A stretch of DNA of 64,000 nucleotides from Larkinella rosea (GCF_003858635.1 NZ_RQJO01000009.1:496001-560000); one strand, 5' to 3'. Counted from the first letter of the stretch, positions 1 to 8,142 are shown. Notes: generated from the sequence alone by a model not told the origin. Translations and numbers: made by a program.

Positions 1-131
1 CCACCGACCAATTTCAAAAACCGCTCGACCTCTTCGGCTACGACGAAAACCTGCACCTCCGCGTCGTTCCGTTCAACGTCAATTTGCCGCTGGAAGATGC
101 GGTTTTGGGGGTAATGAATAATGAACAATGA
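1..131 (+). CDS. 3' end of an unidentified protein-coding gene (partial)
   Basis: An open frame enters from the left edge (first full codon at base 3) and stops at TGA 129-131, leaving about 42 residues. The visible tail has an ordinary mixed composition rich in Leu, Val, Asp and Phe, but I recognise no domain. The last few residues (MNNEQ) are encoded by the left arm of the inverted repeat at 112-204, so the present C-terminus looks repeat-derived. The downstream GntP permease and RidA-like gene suggest an enzyme of amino-acid or sugar-acid breakdown, but the fragment itself does not show this. Confidence 0.55.
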   Translation, partial: TDQFQKPLDLFGYDENLHLRVVPFNVNLPLEDAVLGVMNNEQ

Positions 132-204
132 ATAATGAACCGGGCCGGAGTGGGCTCGCTCAGGTAGTCTCACTCCTCCATTATTCATTGTTCATTATTC
201 ATTA
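112..204. repeat. Intergenic inverted repeat, family D (TAATGAA type)
   Basis: Bases 112-137 and 179-204 are a perfect 26-bp inverted repeat around a 41-nt loop. Each arm is made of degenerate units of the type AATGAATAATGAAC. The loop holds a smaller complementary pair (GGAGTG at 147, CACTCC at 171), so the whole stretch can fold into one long hairpin. It starts inside the upstream gene and ends about 40 nt before the permease start. There is no T-run, so it is not a classical terminator. Confidence 0.85.
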
Positions 205-246
205 ATTACTATCTTACGCTCTCCTAAACAATCCCAATCCTCTTAA

Positions 247-1566
247 ATGCCACTTTTACTCACTTTTCTGGGCATTCTGGCCCTGGTATTCCTGATCGCA
301 TTTGTCAAGATCGACACCTTTATCTCCTTTGTGCTGGTTGCACTGGGCATCGGGCTGGCGTCGGGGATGGATGTGGTTGCGGTCGGCAAGTCGATTCAAA
401 CCGGCATCGGCGGCACGCTGGGCGAACTGGTGCTGATTGTCGGATTCGGAGCCATGCTGGGCCGACTGGTGGCCGAAAGCGGAGCCGCCATGCAGATCAC
501 GAACGTCCTGATCAAGCTTTTTGGCATCAAAAACCTTCGCTGGGGGCTGGCGCTGGCCGGTTTTATCATCGGCATTCCGTTGTTTTACAACGCCGGTTTT
601 ATCATCGTTTTTCCGCTGATTGTTACGATTACAGCTTCGTCGGGATTGCCGATGATGACGGTGGCAGTTCCGATGCTGGCGGCTTTGTCGGTGGCCCACG
701 GTTATTTGCCACCGCACCCGTCGCCCGCGGCCATTGCCGGACAATTGGGCGCCAACATTGGCCGGACCCTGATCTACGGTATCATCGTTGCCATTCCCGC
801 CATCATTGTCGCGGGACCGATTTTCGGGCGAACCTTGTCGAAATACAAACCGCAAATCGATCGGGATCTTTTTAAAGTCAAAGTCATTCCGGAACATGAA
901 CTACCGGGTGCTGGCATCAGTTTCTTCGTCGCACTTTTACCAGTTTTGTTATTGACTCTGACCGGCCCCTTGAAGTCGGTTTTGACGCCGGGATCCGTTG
1001 CGCATCAGATCGTTACGTTGCTGGCCGAACCGTATATCGGCATGTTATTGTCGGTTCTGGTGGCGGTTTATACCCTGGGCATTCAGCGCGGCCAATCGAC
1101 GAAAGTAGTCATGAAGGACCTGGAAGAAGCCATCAAAGCAGCCTCGCCGGTGTTGCTGGTCATTGCCGGAGCCGGGGCATTGAAGCAGATTTTTATCGAT
1201 AGCGGCACAAGTAAATACATTGGTTTTTTGCTGCAGGGCGTCGAAATTTCCCCCTTGTTGCTAGGCTGGGGAATAGCTGCGGTCATCCGCGTTTGCGTTG
1301 GCTCGGCCACGGTGGCCGGTTTGACAACCGTTGGTATTATTTTGCCACTGCTTGAGAATCAGACCCATGTAAAACCCGAATTGATGGTGTTGGCCATTGG
1401 TTCCGGTAGCCTGATGATGTCGCACCTGAACGATGGCGGTTTCTGGTTATTCAAGGAATATTTTAATCTGAGCATCAAAGAAACCCTCCAAACCTGGACG
1501 GTGATGGAAACAATTGTGTCCATTGTCGGGTTGGCTGGCGTTTTAGCCTTAAATTTGGTGGTTTAA
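247..1566 (+). CDS. GntP-family permease (gluconate/D-serine/organic acid:H+ symporter)
   Basis: The 439-residue product is almost wholly hydrophobic with about 12 predicted membrane segments, the usual size and layout of the GntP family of inner-membrane proton symporters. Family-typical stretches include the GAMLGRLVAESGAA region near residue 68, the PLFYNAGFI region near 112 and the LPPHPSPAAIAGQLG region near 155. GntP proteins carry gluconate, ketodeoxygluconate, D-serine or similar acids; the substrate cannot be read from sequence. The following RidA-like gene and the D-threonine-aldolase-like gene near 5.9 kb make a D-amino or hydroxy acid plausible (inference). Confidence 0.9.
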   Translation: MPLLLTFLGILALVFLIAFVKIDTFISFVLVALGIGLASGMDVVAVGKSIQTGIGGTLGELVLIVGFGAMLGRLVAESGAAMQITNVLIKLFGIKNLRWGLALAGFIIGIPLFYNAGFIIVFPLIVTITASSGLPMMTVAVPMLAALSVAHGYLPPHPSPAAIAGQLGANIGRTLIYGIIVAIPAIIVAGPIFGRTLSKYKPQIDRDLFKVKVIPEHELPGAGISFFVALLPVLLLTLTGPLKSVLTPGSVAHQIVTLLAEPYIGMLLSVLVAVYTLGIQRGQSTKVVMKDLEEAIKAASPVLLVIAGAGALKQIFIDSGTSKYIGFLLQGVEISPLLLGWGIAAVIRVCVGSATVAGLTTVGIILPLLENQTHVKPELMVLAIGSGSLMMSHLNDGGFWLFKEYFNLSIKETLQTWTVMETIVSIVGLAGVLALNLVV

Positions 1567-1573
1567 TTCCGGT

Positions 1574-1680
1574 GAACGGTATACGGTTTTTGGTTTACGG
1601 TTGGCTGCCGCGTTCCAGTTGCACGCGTCAGCCACCGAAACATCGGCCCGGTGAAAACCGTATACTGAAAACCAAAAACT
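1574..1680. repeat. Intergenic inverted repeat, family A (TACGGTTTTCGGT type)
   Basis: The gap between the permease and the RidA-like gene is filled by an imperfect inverted repeat. The left arm runs about 1576-1607 and ends in GGTTGGCTG; the right arm (about 1629-1680) reads the complement, CAGCCACCGAAA then AAAACCGTATACTGAAAACC, with an extra 15-20 nt inserted. The same motif recurs at 9755, 17636, 45017 and 48865. Confidence 0.75.
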
Positions 1681-1689
1681 ACTACGACA

Positions 1690-2259
1690 ATGGAATACAT
1701 GGCTCATCATTACCTGAACACCGGATTTGAACCGGACAAAAATTTAAATTTCGATTTGGAACCTGAGTCTGATCTTACTTCTGAAACTGCGCCTATGACG
1801 CCTGACGAAAAATTTGCCCAACTGGGCCTGACCCTGCCGCCCGCGCCGAAGCCGATGGGCGTTTACAAACCCTGTCTGATCGTTGACAAATTCGTTTACG
1901 TTTCCGGCCACGGACCGGTGAAGAACGACGGAAGCCGCATCATTGGCCGGATTGGGGCCGATATGAACATCGACGAGGGCAAACTGGCCGCCCAGCAGGT
2001 TGGTTTGACGATTCTGGCGACCCTGAAAGCTAAATTCGGCACCCTGAACAAAATCAAACGCGTCATCAAAACCCTGGGAATGGTGAACGCAACCGCCGAT
2101 TTTGAACGCCATCCGTTCGTGATCAATGGCTGCAGCGAACTGTTTGTGTCGGTTTGGGGCGAAGACAACGGTGTGGGCGTTCGTTCCGCTGTGGGCATGG
2201 GCACGCTGCCGGAAAATATCCCGGTCGAAATTGAAGTCATGTTTGAACTGGCCGACTAA
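1690..2259 (+). CDS. RidA/YjgF-YER057c-UK114 family protein
   Basis: Residues 36-189 are a complete RidA-type domain: MTPDEKFAQLGLTLPPAPKP at its start, then the VYVSGHGP strand, with GxxxADFERHP and the acidic EVMFEL strand near the end. RidA proteins hydrolyse reactive enamine/imine intermediates made by PLP enzymes, in the cytosol, usually as trimers. ATG 1690 gives 189 residues, while the family is usually about 130-155; ATG 1795 would give the standard length and may be the true start. The 35-residue extension is acidic and resembles nothing I know. It follows the GntP permease on the same strand. Confidence 0.88.
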   Translation: MEYMAHHYLNTGFEPDKNLNFDLEPESDLTSETAPMTPDEKFAQLGLTLPPAPKPMGVYKPCLIVDKFVYVSGHGPVKNDGSRIIGRIGADMNIDEGKLAAQQVGLTILATLKAKFGTLNKIKRVIKTLGMVNATADFERHPFVINGCSELFVSVWGEDNGVGVRSAVGMGTLPENIPVEIEVMFELAD

Positions 2260-2297
2260 AATACCGCATCGACGGCCCGGACTATTCTTCGTCACCT

Positions 2298-2324
2298 AAA
2301 AAGCCGCTTCATGGGCGGCTTTTT
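2298..2324 (+). terminator. Rho-independent terminator after the RidA-like gene
   Basis: A 10-bp perfect stem (AAAAAGCCGC 2298-2307 with GCGGCTTTTT 2315-2324) and a 7-nt loop, ending in a T-run, lies 39 nt after the stop codon. The A-run on the other side makes it potentially bidirectional. Confidence 0.85.
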
Positions 2325-2398
2325 CCGTTTCAGGCACTCCTTCATTTTCGGAAAGCAAATCCGGGTTCAATTTTGGCAGCGTAAACAACACACTGCCA

Positions 2399-3670
2399 AT
2401 GAACAAGTTATTTGCCTTTATCCTGAGCCTGACGCTCATCGTGTCTGCGGTTTCCTGTAAACACGATACGGACCTCATGACACCCGAAGAATCGGGCGGT
2501 TCTCGGGTCGATCCTCCAACCACACCCCAGCCCGAAGGCGTCATCACGCCGGTGGGAACCCCCGAAGGCGAAGCCATAACTGCCCTGATTGGACCGGCGG
2601 GTGGTACCCTCGAATCCAAAGATCGGCGCGTTCGGGTGGTTATTCCCGCCGGAGCGCTCGCCAGTTCGCAGTCTATTTCGGTACAGCCCATTACGAACAA
2701 CTGCCCGTCGGGCGCAGGGCAGGCGTTTCGGCTGACGCCCCACGGCATTACGTTTGCCAAACCCGCATCCATTACGTTCCAGTACGATGAGTCGGACGTG
2801 CTGGGGAGTGCTCCGGAAGCGCTCCGGATTGCCTTTCAGACGGACAAGGGAAGCTGGAAATCACCGGCCCGGCGCTCACTCGATACGACGGCCCGAACGC
2901 TGTCGGTGGAAACAACGCATTTTAGTGACTGGACCTTTTTTAAGAATATTGAGCTGGATCCGGGTCTGGGTGTCGTCAATCCCGGCGGTTCGATCAACCT
3001 GAAAGTTCGGCAACACATTGCTGACCCGGGCGCCTTAATGGAAGATTTGTTTGTTCCACTTGCCTCGGTCATCAGTGAGAAGTACATCAAACAATGGACG
3101 GTGTCTGGCCCGGGGGCACTGGCACACAACCAATCGACCGCAACGTACTACGCTCCCGAGCACATTCCAGCTAAAAATCCGGTTGCCATTACGGTTTCCC
3201 TCAATCAATCGATCACCATTGACGGCCAGGTTTTTAAAAACATTCGGCTGGTATCCAATATTATGGTGGCGCCGGAAGGCATTTCGGTGCAAATTGACGG
3301 CGCAGAATGGAAAACCTATACGGGTGGCATCAATGTTCGCGCGCAATCAACTATTCTGCTCGGTCGTAACGGCTCGGAACTGTGTGAGTTGGCCTTTCCC
3401 GGCACCAAAACCGGCCTATTTCGCTGGACGATGGGAGCTGATGTGGTTTTCAATCTCAATATGGGAACGATTATTTACCAGCACATCTACGAGAAGAACA
3501 AAAAACCGGTTCTCAGTGACGGTAATCTGCGGGTGATCGACATCAGTGAGGAATGGGTTTGGGGGACGTTTACCGTGTTACCGGCCGGTTGGATTATGCC
3601 GAAAGCCACGCGGGAACCAACAGGAACGGCGAATATTAATGGGATTTTCCGATTACGACGCGTGCCCTAA
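2399..3670 (+). CDS. Lipoprotein with ZU5-like domain
   Basis: The product has 423 residues. It begins with a lipoprotein signal peptide (MNKLFAFILSLTLIVSAVSC, Cys20 the likely lipidated residue) followed by a Pro/Glu/Thr-rich linker. Residues about 63-135 match the ZU5 pattern: the IGPAGGTLES turn, VVIPAGALASSQSISVQPI, and LTPHGITFAKPASITFQYDE. ZU5 domains are beta-sandwich modules found in many secreted Bacteroidota proteins. The remaining 280 residues are beta-rich and unassigned. The protein should be exported and membrane anchored; no enzymatic residues are evident. It stands alone, between a terminator and a hairpin. Confidence 0.82.
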   Translation: MNKLFAFILSLTLIVSAVSCKHDTDLMTPEESGGSRVDPPTTPQPEGVITPVGTPEGEAITALIGPAGGTLESKDRRVRVVIPAGALASSQSISVQPITNNCPSGAGQAFRLTPHGITFAKPASITFQYDESDVLGSAPEALRIAFQTDKGSWKSPARRSLDTTARTLSVETTHFSDWTFFKNIELDPGLGVVNPGGSINLKVRQHIADPGALMEDLFVPLASVISEKYIKQWTVSGPGALAHNQSTATYYAPEHIPAKNPVAITVSLNQSITIDGQVFKNIRLVSNIMVAPEGISVQIDGAEWKTYTGGINVRAQSTILLGRNGSELCELAFPGTKTGLFRWTMGADVVFNLNMGTIIYQHIYEKNKKPVLSDGNLRVIDISEEWVWGTFTVLPAGWIMPKATREPTGTANINGIFRLRRVP

Positions 3671-3681
3671 GTCGGATACCG

Positions 3682-3721
3682 ATAGCCGGAATTTACAGCA
3701 ATTGCCGTAAATTCCGGCTAT
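3682..3721 (+). promoter_or_regulatory. Perfect 15-bp hairpin overlapping the start codon of the next gene
   Basis: ATAGCCGGAATTTAC (3682-3696) and GTAAATTCCGGCTAT (3707-3721) pair perfectly with a 10-nt loop. The right arm includes the first two bases of the ATG at 3720, so the structure would bury the start codon. It may be the 3' structure of the lipoprotein mRNA or a translational control element; there is no T-run. Confidence 0.6.
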
Positions 3722-4571
3722 GAGTCAATCAACAGAACATTCATTCCAGGCCCGGGCGGAAGCGTTTCGGGCTTTGCATCGGGAAGCCGGCCTTTTTGTT
3801 ATTCCCAACCCCTGGGATGCGGGTTCGGCGCGGGTATTAGCCAGTTTTGGGTTCAAAGCCCTTGCTACCACCAGCGCGGGGCTGGCTTTTGCGCTTGGGA
3901 AACCGGACGGACACGCGTCGATTACCCGCGCTGAAACCCTGCAAAATGCCCAAAGCATCGTAGCCGCTACGCATTTGCCGGTTGCTGCCGATCTGGAAAA
4001 CGGCTACGGAGACGAGCCGGAAACCTGCGCCGAAACGATTCTGCTGGCCGCCCGGGCCGGGCTTTCGGGCGGTTCCATCGAAGATGCGACGGGTAACCCG
4101 CACGACCCGATTTATCCCTTTGACCTTGCCGTTGAACGCGTGAAAGCCGCCGTTGCGGCCGCCCGCAGTTTACCTCATCCGTTTACAGTAACCGCCCGGG
4201 CCGAAAACCTGATTTACGGCCGACCGGATCTGGCCGATACGCTCCGGCGGCTGGAGGCTTTTGCCGATGCGGGTGCCGATGTATTATTTGCGCCCGGTTT
4301 AAAATCGCGGGAAGAGATCGAAGCCGTTGTGAAAACCGTTGCTCCCCGACCCGTGAATGTGCTGATGGGGTTCATCGGCGGCAGTTTTTCACTGGAAGAA
4401 CTGGAACAGTTGGGGGTGAAGCGGGTAAGCGTGGGATCTTCGCTGGTGCGGGCCGCTTACGGCGGTTTATTTCGGGCGGCTGAAGAGATTTTTCAGCAAG
4501 GTACATTTTCCTACGCGAATGAGGCAAAACCGTATGCCGATCTGAATAAACTATTTAAAAGTACTGATTAG
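3720..4571 (+). CDS. Isocitrate lyase/phosphoenolpyruvate mutase family protein
   Basis: The product has 283 residues, the usual length of single-domain PEP-mutase-like TIM barrels. It shows the family order FVIPNPWDAGSARVLASFGF (residues about 26-45), the ATTSAGLA strand, VAADLENGYG (metal-binding acidic motif), GGSIEDATG and TVTARAEN. Members act on alpha-oxycarboxylates (methylisocitrate lyase, oxaloacetate decarboxylase, PEP mutase, carboxyPEP mutase). The Cys-containing KKCGH motif of true isocitrate or methylisocitrate lyases is not seen, so lyase activity on those substrates is unlikely; oxaloacetate decarboxylase or an uncharacterised activity is possible. ATG 3720 is the only ATG that keeps the conserved N-terminus, yet it lies inside a hairpin. 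Confidence 0.85.
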   Translation: MSQSTEHSFQARAEAFRALHREAGLFVIPNPWDAGSARVLASFGFKALATTSAGLAFALGKPDGHASITRAETLQNAQSIVAATHLPVAADLENGYGDEPETCAETILLAARAGLSGGSIEDATGNPHDPIYPFDLAVERVKAAVAAARSLPHPFTVTARAENLIYGRPDLADTLRRLEAFADAGADVLFAPGLKSREEIEAVVKTVAPRPVNVLMGFIGGSFSLEELEQLGVKRVSVGSSLVRAAYGGLFRAAEEIFQQGTFSYANEAKPYADLNKLFKSTD

Positions 4572-4595
4572 CCGGCTACGGTTTTTATGAAATCA

Positions 4596-4625
4596 AATAG
4601 CCCAGCCTGCTAAGGCTGGGCTATT
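4596..4625. terminator. Bidirectional terminator hairpin
   Basis: A 12-bp perfect stem, AATAGCCCAGCC (4596-4607) with GGCTGGGCTATT (4614-4625), and a 6-nt loop lie between the convergent PEP-mutase-like and DUF805 genes, 25 nt after the first stop. The flanks are A/T-rich but lack a long T-run. Confidence 0.75.
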
Positions 4626-4657
4626 CTAATTTATAACTGTCAATGTTAAGACAAAAC

Positions 4658-5050
4658 TCAGGCGACTTGTTGCGCTTTTGCTTTCGGGTCAGCGCCGTAT
4701 TCGTTTGCTCCGTGAACGCCTTCCGTACAGGCCAGAATCAGGTTGTAAATGGGAATCAGCGCATACCAGCCACTTTTGCCCACGTCGTGCATCCGGCGGA
4801 TGGCAACGGCAATGGATGGAACCAGAATCGCCAGGTTGAACAGCATCACGACCCAGCCAATCAAAGCCAGATTGTCGAATAACAATACGTTGGTGAAATT
4901 TAATGCCTGGGAAACAATTACATTAACCAGTACGAAATACCAGTATTCGCTGCGACGGGAACGGCCGTTAAAATCACTGAATTTTTTCAACACTGAAACG
5001 TAATTGTCGATAATTGAAAAACCGGTGGAAGATGAGATGGAAGTGTTCAT
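4658..5050 (-). CDS. DUF805 family inner-membrane protein
   Basis: The product has 130 residues from ATG 5050. It matches DUF805: the FSDFNGRSRRSEYWYFVLVN start of the domain, about three to four hydrophobic helices, the IAVAIRRMHDVGKSGWYALI motif and PIYNLILACTEG. DUF805 proteins are small membrane proteins of unknown function. The frame stays open upstream of 5050, but that extension lacks DUF805 character. It is a single gene convergent with its left neighbour. Confidence 0.88.
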   Translation of the reverse strand: MNTSISSSTGFSIIDNYVSVLKKFSDFNGRSRRSEYWYFVLVNVIVSQALNFTNVLLFDNLALIGWVVMLFNLAILVPSIAVAIRRMHDVGKSGWYALIPIYNLILACTEGVHGANEYGADPKAKAQQVA

Positions 5051-5288
5051 TGTTTTTGTGTTTAGTAGTGGTTTAGAGCCCTTGTGGCCGTTTGATGATT
5101 CAAAAGTATCCGGTTGACGAAGGCGCTGCAATCGCGGAACGGTAACTGGTAGGAAAAATCTGGTAACTGGTGGAGAGTACGCTTTAAATAGCTTTTTTCC
5201 AAAACCCGCACAAAAACGATTCGCATTAAACCGTAGCTTTACAACGATAAATAAGTATCCTGGAACCCTACCGAAAGATTCTAAAACG

Positions 5289-5738
5289 ATGAAATTCAAA
5301 ACTGTACCGGTACTGATTGCCGCTCTGGCGACCGCAAGCGGCTGTGAGCCCCAAAAACCGCTTCCGCTGGTGGGAACCTGGGAATTGATTTCGGCGACGT
5401 CTACCGAAAAAGACAGCACATTTTCGACATTCGATCCAAACCGGAAAATGATCAAGATCATCAATGCGACCCATTTTGCGTTCCTGAATCACGCGGTGCA
5501 ACCGGGAAAAGATTCGACTGCGGCTGCCTTTTCGGCGGGCGGAGGCACGTACACGCTGGCGGACAGCACGTACACGGAGAATCTGGATTACTTTGTGGAC
5601 AAGCAATGGGAGAATCACAAATTCCGGTTTACCGTGAGAATCAGTAACGATACGCTGACCCAAACCGGCATTGAGAAACTGGAAAAACTGGGGATTGATC
5701 GAATTATTGTCGAAAAATACAAACGGGTAATAAACTGA
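5289..5738 (+). CDS. Small lipoprotein, lipocalin-like
   Basis: The product has 149 residues with a short lipoprotein signal (LATASGC, Cys19 as likely anchor). The mature part starts with LVGTWELISATS, followed by alternating strands (MIKIINATHFAFLNH, GGTYTLADSTYTENLDYF, FRFTVRISNDTLTQTG, DRIIVEKYKR). This WEL...F..GG.Y...Y.E pattern is typical of the lipocalin-like beta-barrel domains of Bacteroidota secreted proteins. Ligand and role are unknown. The gene is solitary. Confidence 0.75.
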   Translation: MKFKTVPVLIAALATASGCEPQKPLPLVGTWELISATSTEKDSTFSTFDPNRKMIKIINATHFAFLNHAVQPGKDSTAAAFSAGGGTYTLADSTYTENLDYFVDKQWENHKFRFTVRISNDTLTQTGIEKLEKLGIDRIIVEKYKRVIN

Positions 5739-5832
5739 AAAACCGCTTTTGCCGCGTTTTCAATCCGGTTAGAAGGAGAGAAACCGTACCGGTTTTAAGG
5801 ATTGTTCTCCAATTCAGTTAGAAATAAACTTT

Positions 5833-5856
5833 TTGACGGTTATATTGAACCGTCAA
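5833..5856. promoter_or_regulatory. 24-bp inverted repeat before the D-threonine-aldolase-like gene
   Basis: TTGACGGTT (5833-5841) and AACCGTCAA (5848-5856) form a perfect 9-bp inverted repeat with a 6-nt spacer, ending 14 nt before ATG 5871. The geometry fits a dimeric repressor operator, or a small hairpin in the 5' leader. No regulator is encoded next to it. Confidence 0.45.
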
Positions 5857-5870
5857 TCATTCGCTTTTTC

Positions 5871-6980
5871 ATGAACGAGTATCAGGTTCAAAATATCCAG
5901 TTGGTCGATTCTCCGGCCCTTTTGATTTACCCCGACCGCATTGCCCACAACATCCGAACCATGCTCGCTATGGTGGATGGCGACGCCGACAAACTGGTTC
6001 CGCACGTCAAAACCCATAAAATGGCGGAAGTGGCCCGGATGCAGGTCGAAGCGGGGATTACCAAATTCAAATGCGCCACAATTGCCGAAGCCGAAATGCT
6101 GGCCGACACCGGCGCGCGTCACGTGTTGATTTCCTACCAGCTAACGGGGCCGAAACTCCACCGGTTTTGCGAACTGGTCCAAGCTTACAACTGGGTCGAA
6201 TGGGCGTCGCTGGTGGATAATCTGGCGTCGGCCGAAGAACTGGCGCAGGAGTTTGCCAAAACCACCCATAAACCGATCGTTTACATCGACATCAACCTGG
6301 GCATGAACCGCACGGGCCACGTGGTCGATGCGGAACTGGAGCAGTTATACCGCACACTGAAAGCCGACACCCGGTTGGATCTCCGCGGTTTTCACGCCTA
6401 CGACGGGCATATCCGCGATCAGGATGTGGCTGAACGTCAGCTCAAAGCCGATGCAGCCGTCAAACCGCTGGAAGCACTTGCCGACAAACTGGAGCAGGAA
6501 GGCGAATCGCGGCCGCTGATCATTGTGGGCGGAACGCCGACATTTTCCAATCATGCTCACCGCCCGAACGTCTGGTGCAGCCCCGGAACCTGTCTGTTGT
6601 GGGATTGGGGATACGGTGATTTATTAACCGAGCAACACTTCGAATGGGCCGCCTTGCTGGTGACCCGCGTGGTGTCGAAACCGGCACCGGGCATTGTTAC
6701 GACCGATCTGGGCCATAAAGCTGTGGCCGCCGAAAATCCATTGGCGAAGCGGGTTAAATTCCTGAATCTGACGGACTACGAACTGACCGGACAAAGCGAA
6801 GAACACCTGGTTTTGAAGGTTCAGAACTGGAACGACATCAACATCGGCGACGTGCTGTACGGCGTTCCGTATCACATTTGCCCAACCGTTGCGCTGCACG
6901 ATGAAGCGCAGGTGATTCTCGGTGGGGAAGCTACCGGCCGCTGGGCCATCGACGCCCGCAAACGCCGGATTACGTATTAA
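5871..6980 (+). CDS. D-TA family PLP-dependent enzyme (D-threonine aldolase/D-serine dehydratase-like)
   Basis: The product has 369 residues from ATG 5871. Domain 1 is an alanine-racemase-type TIM barrel with LVDSPALLIYPDRIAHNIR, then VPHVKTHK, whose first Lys (about residue 47) is the expected PLP Schiff-base residue, and later DINLGMNRTG and GFHAYDGHIRD. The C-terminal domain has NVWCSPGTCLLWDWGYGD and TDLGHKAV, and a CPTVALHDEA metal-site region as in D-threonine aldolases and eukaryotic-type D-serine dehydratases. It should cleave or dehydrate D-beta-hydroxy amino acids. An in-frame open stretch runs up to 5802, but the conserved sequence begins at 5871. It heads a run with the SGNH hydrolase and a membrane protein. 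Confidence 0.9.
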   Translation: MNEYQVQNIQLVDSPALLIYPDRIAHNIRTMLAMVDGDADKLVPHVKTHKMAEVARMQVEAGITKFKCATIAEAEMLADTGARHVLISYQLTGPKLHRFCELVQAYNWVEWASLVDNLASAEELAQEFAKTTHKPIVYIDINLGMNRTGHVVDAELEQLYRTLKADTRLDLRGFHAYDGHIRDQDVAERQLKADAAVKPLEALADKLEQEGESRPLIIVGGTPTFSNHAHRPNVWCSPGTCLLWDWGYGDLLTEQHFEWAALLVTRVVSKPAPGIVTTDLGHKAVAAENPLAKRVKFLNLTDYELTGQSEEHLVLKVQNWNDINIGDVLYGVPYHICPTVALHDEAQVILGGEATGRWAIDARKRRITY

Positions 6981-7021
6981 GTGACTAACTAAACCAAATC
7001 CCTAAATTGAATTGATTGATT

Positions 7022-7690
7022 ATGAGAACGTTTCCCATTCTCCTGCTTACGTTTATGTGGCTGGCCCTGACTCCATCGAAACCGACCCGCGTCGTTTTTT
7101 TTGGTGATTCCATTACACAGGCCGGCGTGAGCCCGGGCGGTTACATCACCCGCATCGGCGACATGCTGAAGAAACAAAATTTAGCGAATGAATATGAACT
7201 GATTGGCGCGGGCATCGGCGGTAACAAAATTTACGACCTGTTTCTGCGAATGGAAGACGACGTTTTGGCCAAGCAGCCGACCATCACGTTTGTGTACGTG
7301 GGCGTGAACGATGTCTGGCACAAGCGGACGTACGGAACCGGCACCGATCCGGATAAATTTGTGAAGTTTTACGATGCCGTAATTAAAAAACTTCAGGGTG
7401 CTGGGAGCAAGGTAATTCTGTGTACGCCCGCCGTGATTGGCGAAAAAACCGATTATTCCAACGATCAGGATGGCGATTTGCAGCAGTATTCCAAGCTGAT
7501 TCGCGACCTGGCGGCCAAACACAAACTGCCCCTTTGCGATTTGCGGAAAGCTTTTCTGGAGTATAACCTGAAAAACAATCCCAACAATGCCGAAAAAGGC
7601 ATTTTAACGACCGACCGCGTTCACCTGAACGATACCGGAAATCAGTTGGTGGCCGATGAAATGTACAAATTGATGGTGGCTGCGAAATAG
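7022..7690 (+). CDS. SGNH/GDSL-type hydrolase, secreted
   Basis: The product has 222 residues from ATG 7022 with an N-terminal hydrophobic export signal. All SGNH blocks are visible: GDSIT with the nucleophile Ser30, GAGIGGN (Gly), VYVGVNDVW (Asn) and TDRVHLND (Asp198/His201). Such enzymes are esterases or carbohydrate deacetylases acting outside the cytoplasm. It starts 41 nt after the D-TA gene and ends 2 nt before the next ORF, suggesting one transcript. Confidence 0.9.
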   Translation: MRTFPILLLTFMWLALTPSKPTRVVFFGDSITQAGVSPGGYITRIGDMLKKQNLANEYELIGAGIGGNKIYDLFLRMEDDVLAKQPTITFVYVGVNDVWHKRTYGTGTDPDKFVKFYDAVIKKLQGAGSKVILCTPAVIGEKTDYSNDQDGDLQQYSKLIRDLAAKHKLPLCDLRKAFLEYNLKNNPNNAEKGILTTDRVHLNDTGNQLVADEMYKLMVAAK

Positions 7691-7692
7691 CA

Positions 7693-8142
7693 ATGCTCAG
7701 CAGAAACGTAAAATATGTTCTCTTCGGACTCGTCGCTTTGCTGGTCGGGTACATGGTCTACGATGCGGTTTCGGAACCCGGCATCAAGGACCTGAAGGGA
7801 ACGTATAAAGAAGTGGCGATGTACCGGAACGAGAACAACACCGGCCCGATTGTGCGGATTTATGCCGTAACCGTAACGGATACGCTGTGGGACGAAATGG
7901 AGAAATACGGCGATTATATGCTGTATACCAAATACGGAACCACCAAGGTGTATTTCTTTCCCGAAGGCCAGCCCGCGCCGGCGCAGGTTTTTCCGAAACG
8001 CCCGAATTTTGATCACAAATACGAAAAATCCTGCCTGGCGATGTATGAGAAAGATGCCATGAGTCAGGTGACTTTCCGAAGGAAACCGTTTGCTCAGCCC
8101 ACGGCGGACGATAAACACGAATTGATCGTAGGCGCGAAATAA
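7693..8142 (+). CDS. Hypothetical single-pass membrane protein
   Basis: The product has 149 residues. One transmembrane helix (about residues 7-24, YVLFGLVALLVGYMVYDAV) is followed by a soluble domain with many charged and aromatic residues. I recognise no family. Its start lies 2 nt after the hydrolase stop, so the two are probably co-transcribed and translationally coupled; a terminator follows 34 nt after its stop. Confidence 0.7.
   Translation: MLSRNVKYVLFGLVALLVGYMVYDAVSEPGIKDLKGTYKEVAMYRNENNTGPIVRIYAVTVTDTLWDEMEKYGDYMLYTKYGTTKVYFFPEGQPAPAQVFPKRPNFDHKYEKSCLAMYEKDAMSQVTFRRKPFAQPTADDKHELIVGAK

Noticed and set aside
5051-5464. N-terminal extension of the DUF805 gene
   Set aside because: No DUF805 features, overlaps the promoter side of the next gene; ATG 5050 gives the complete domain.
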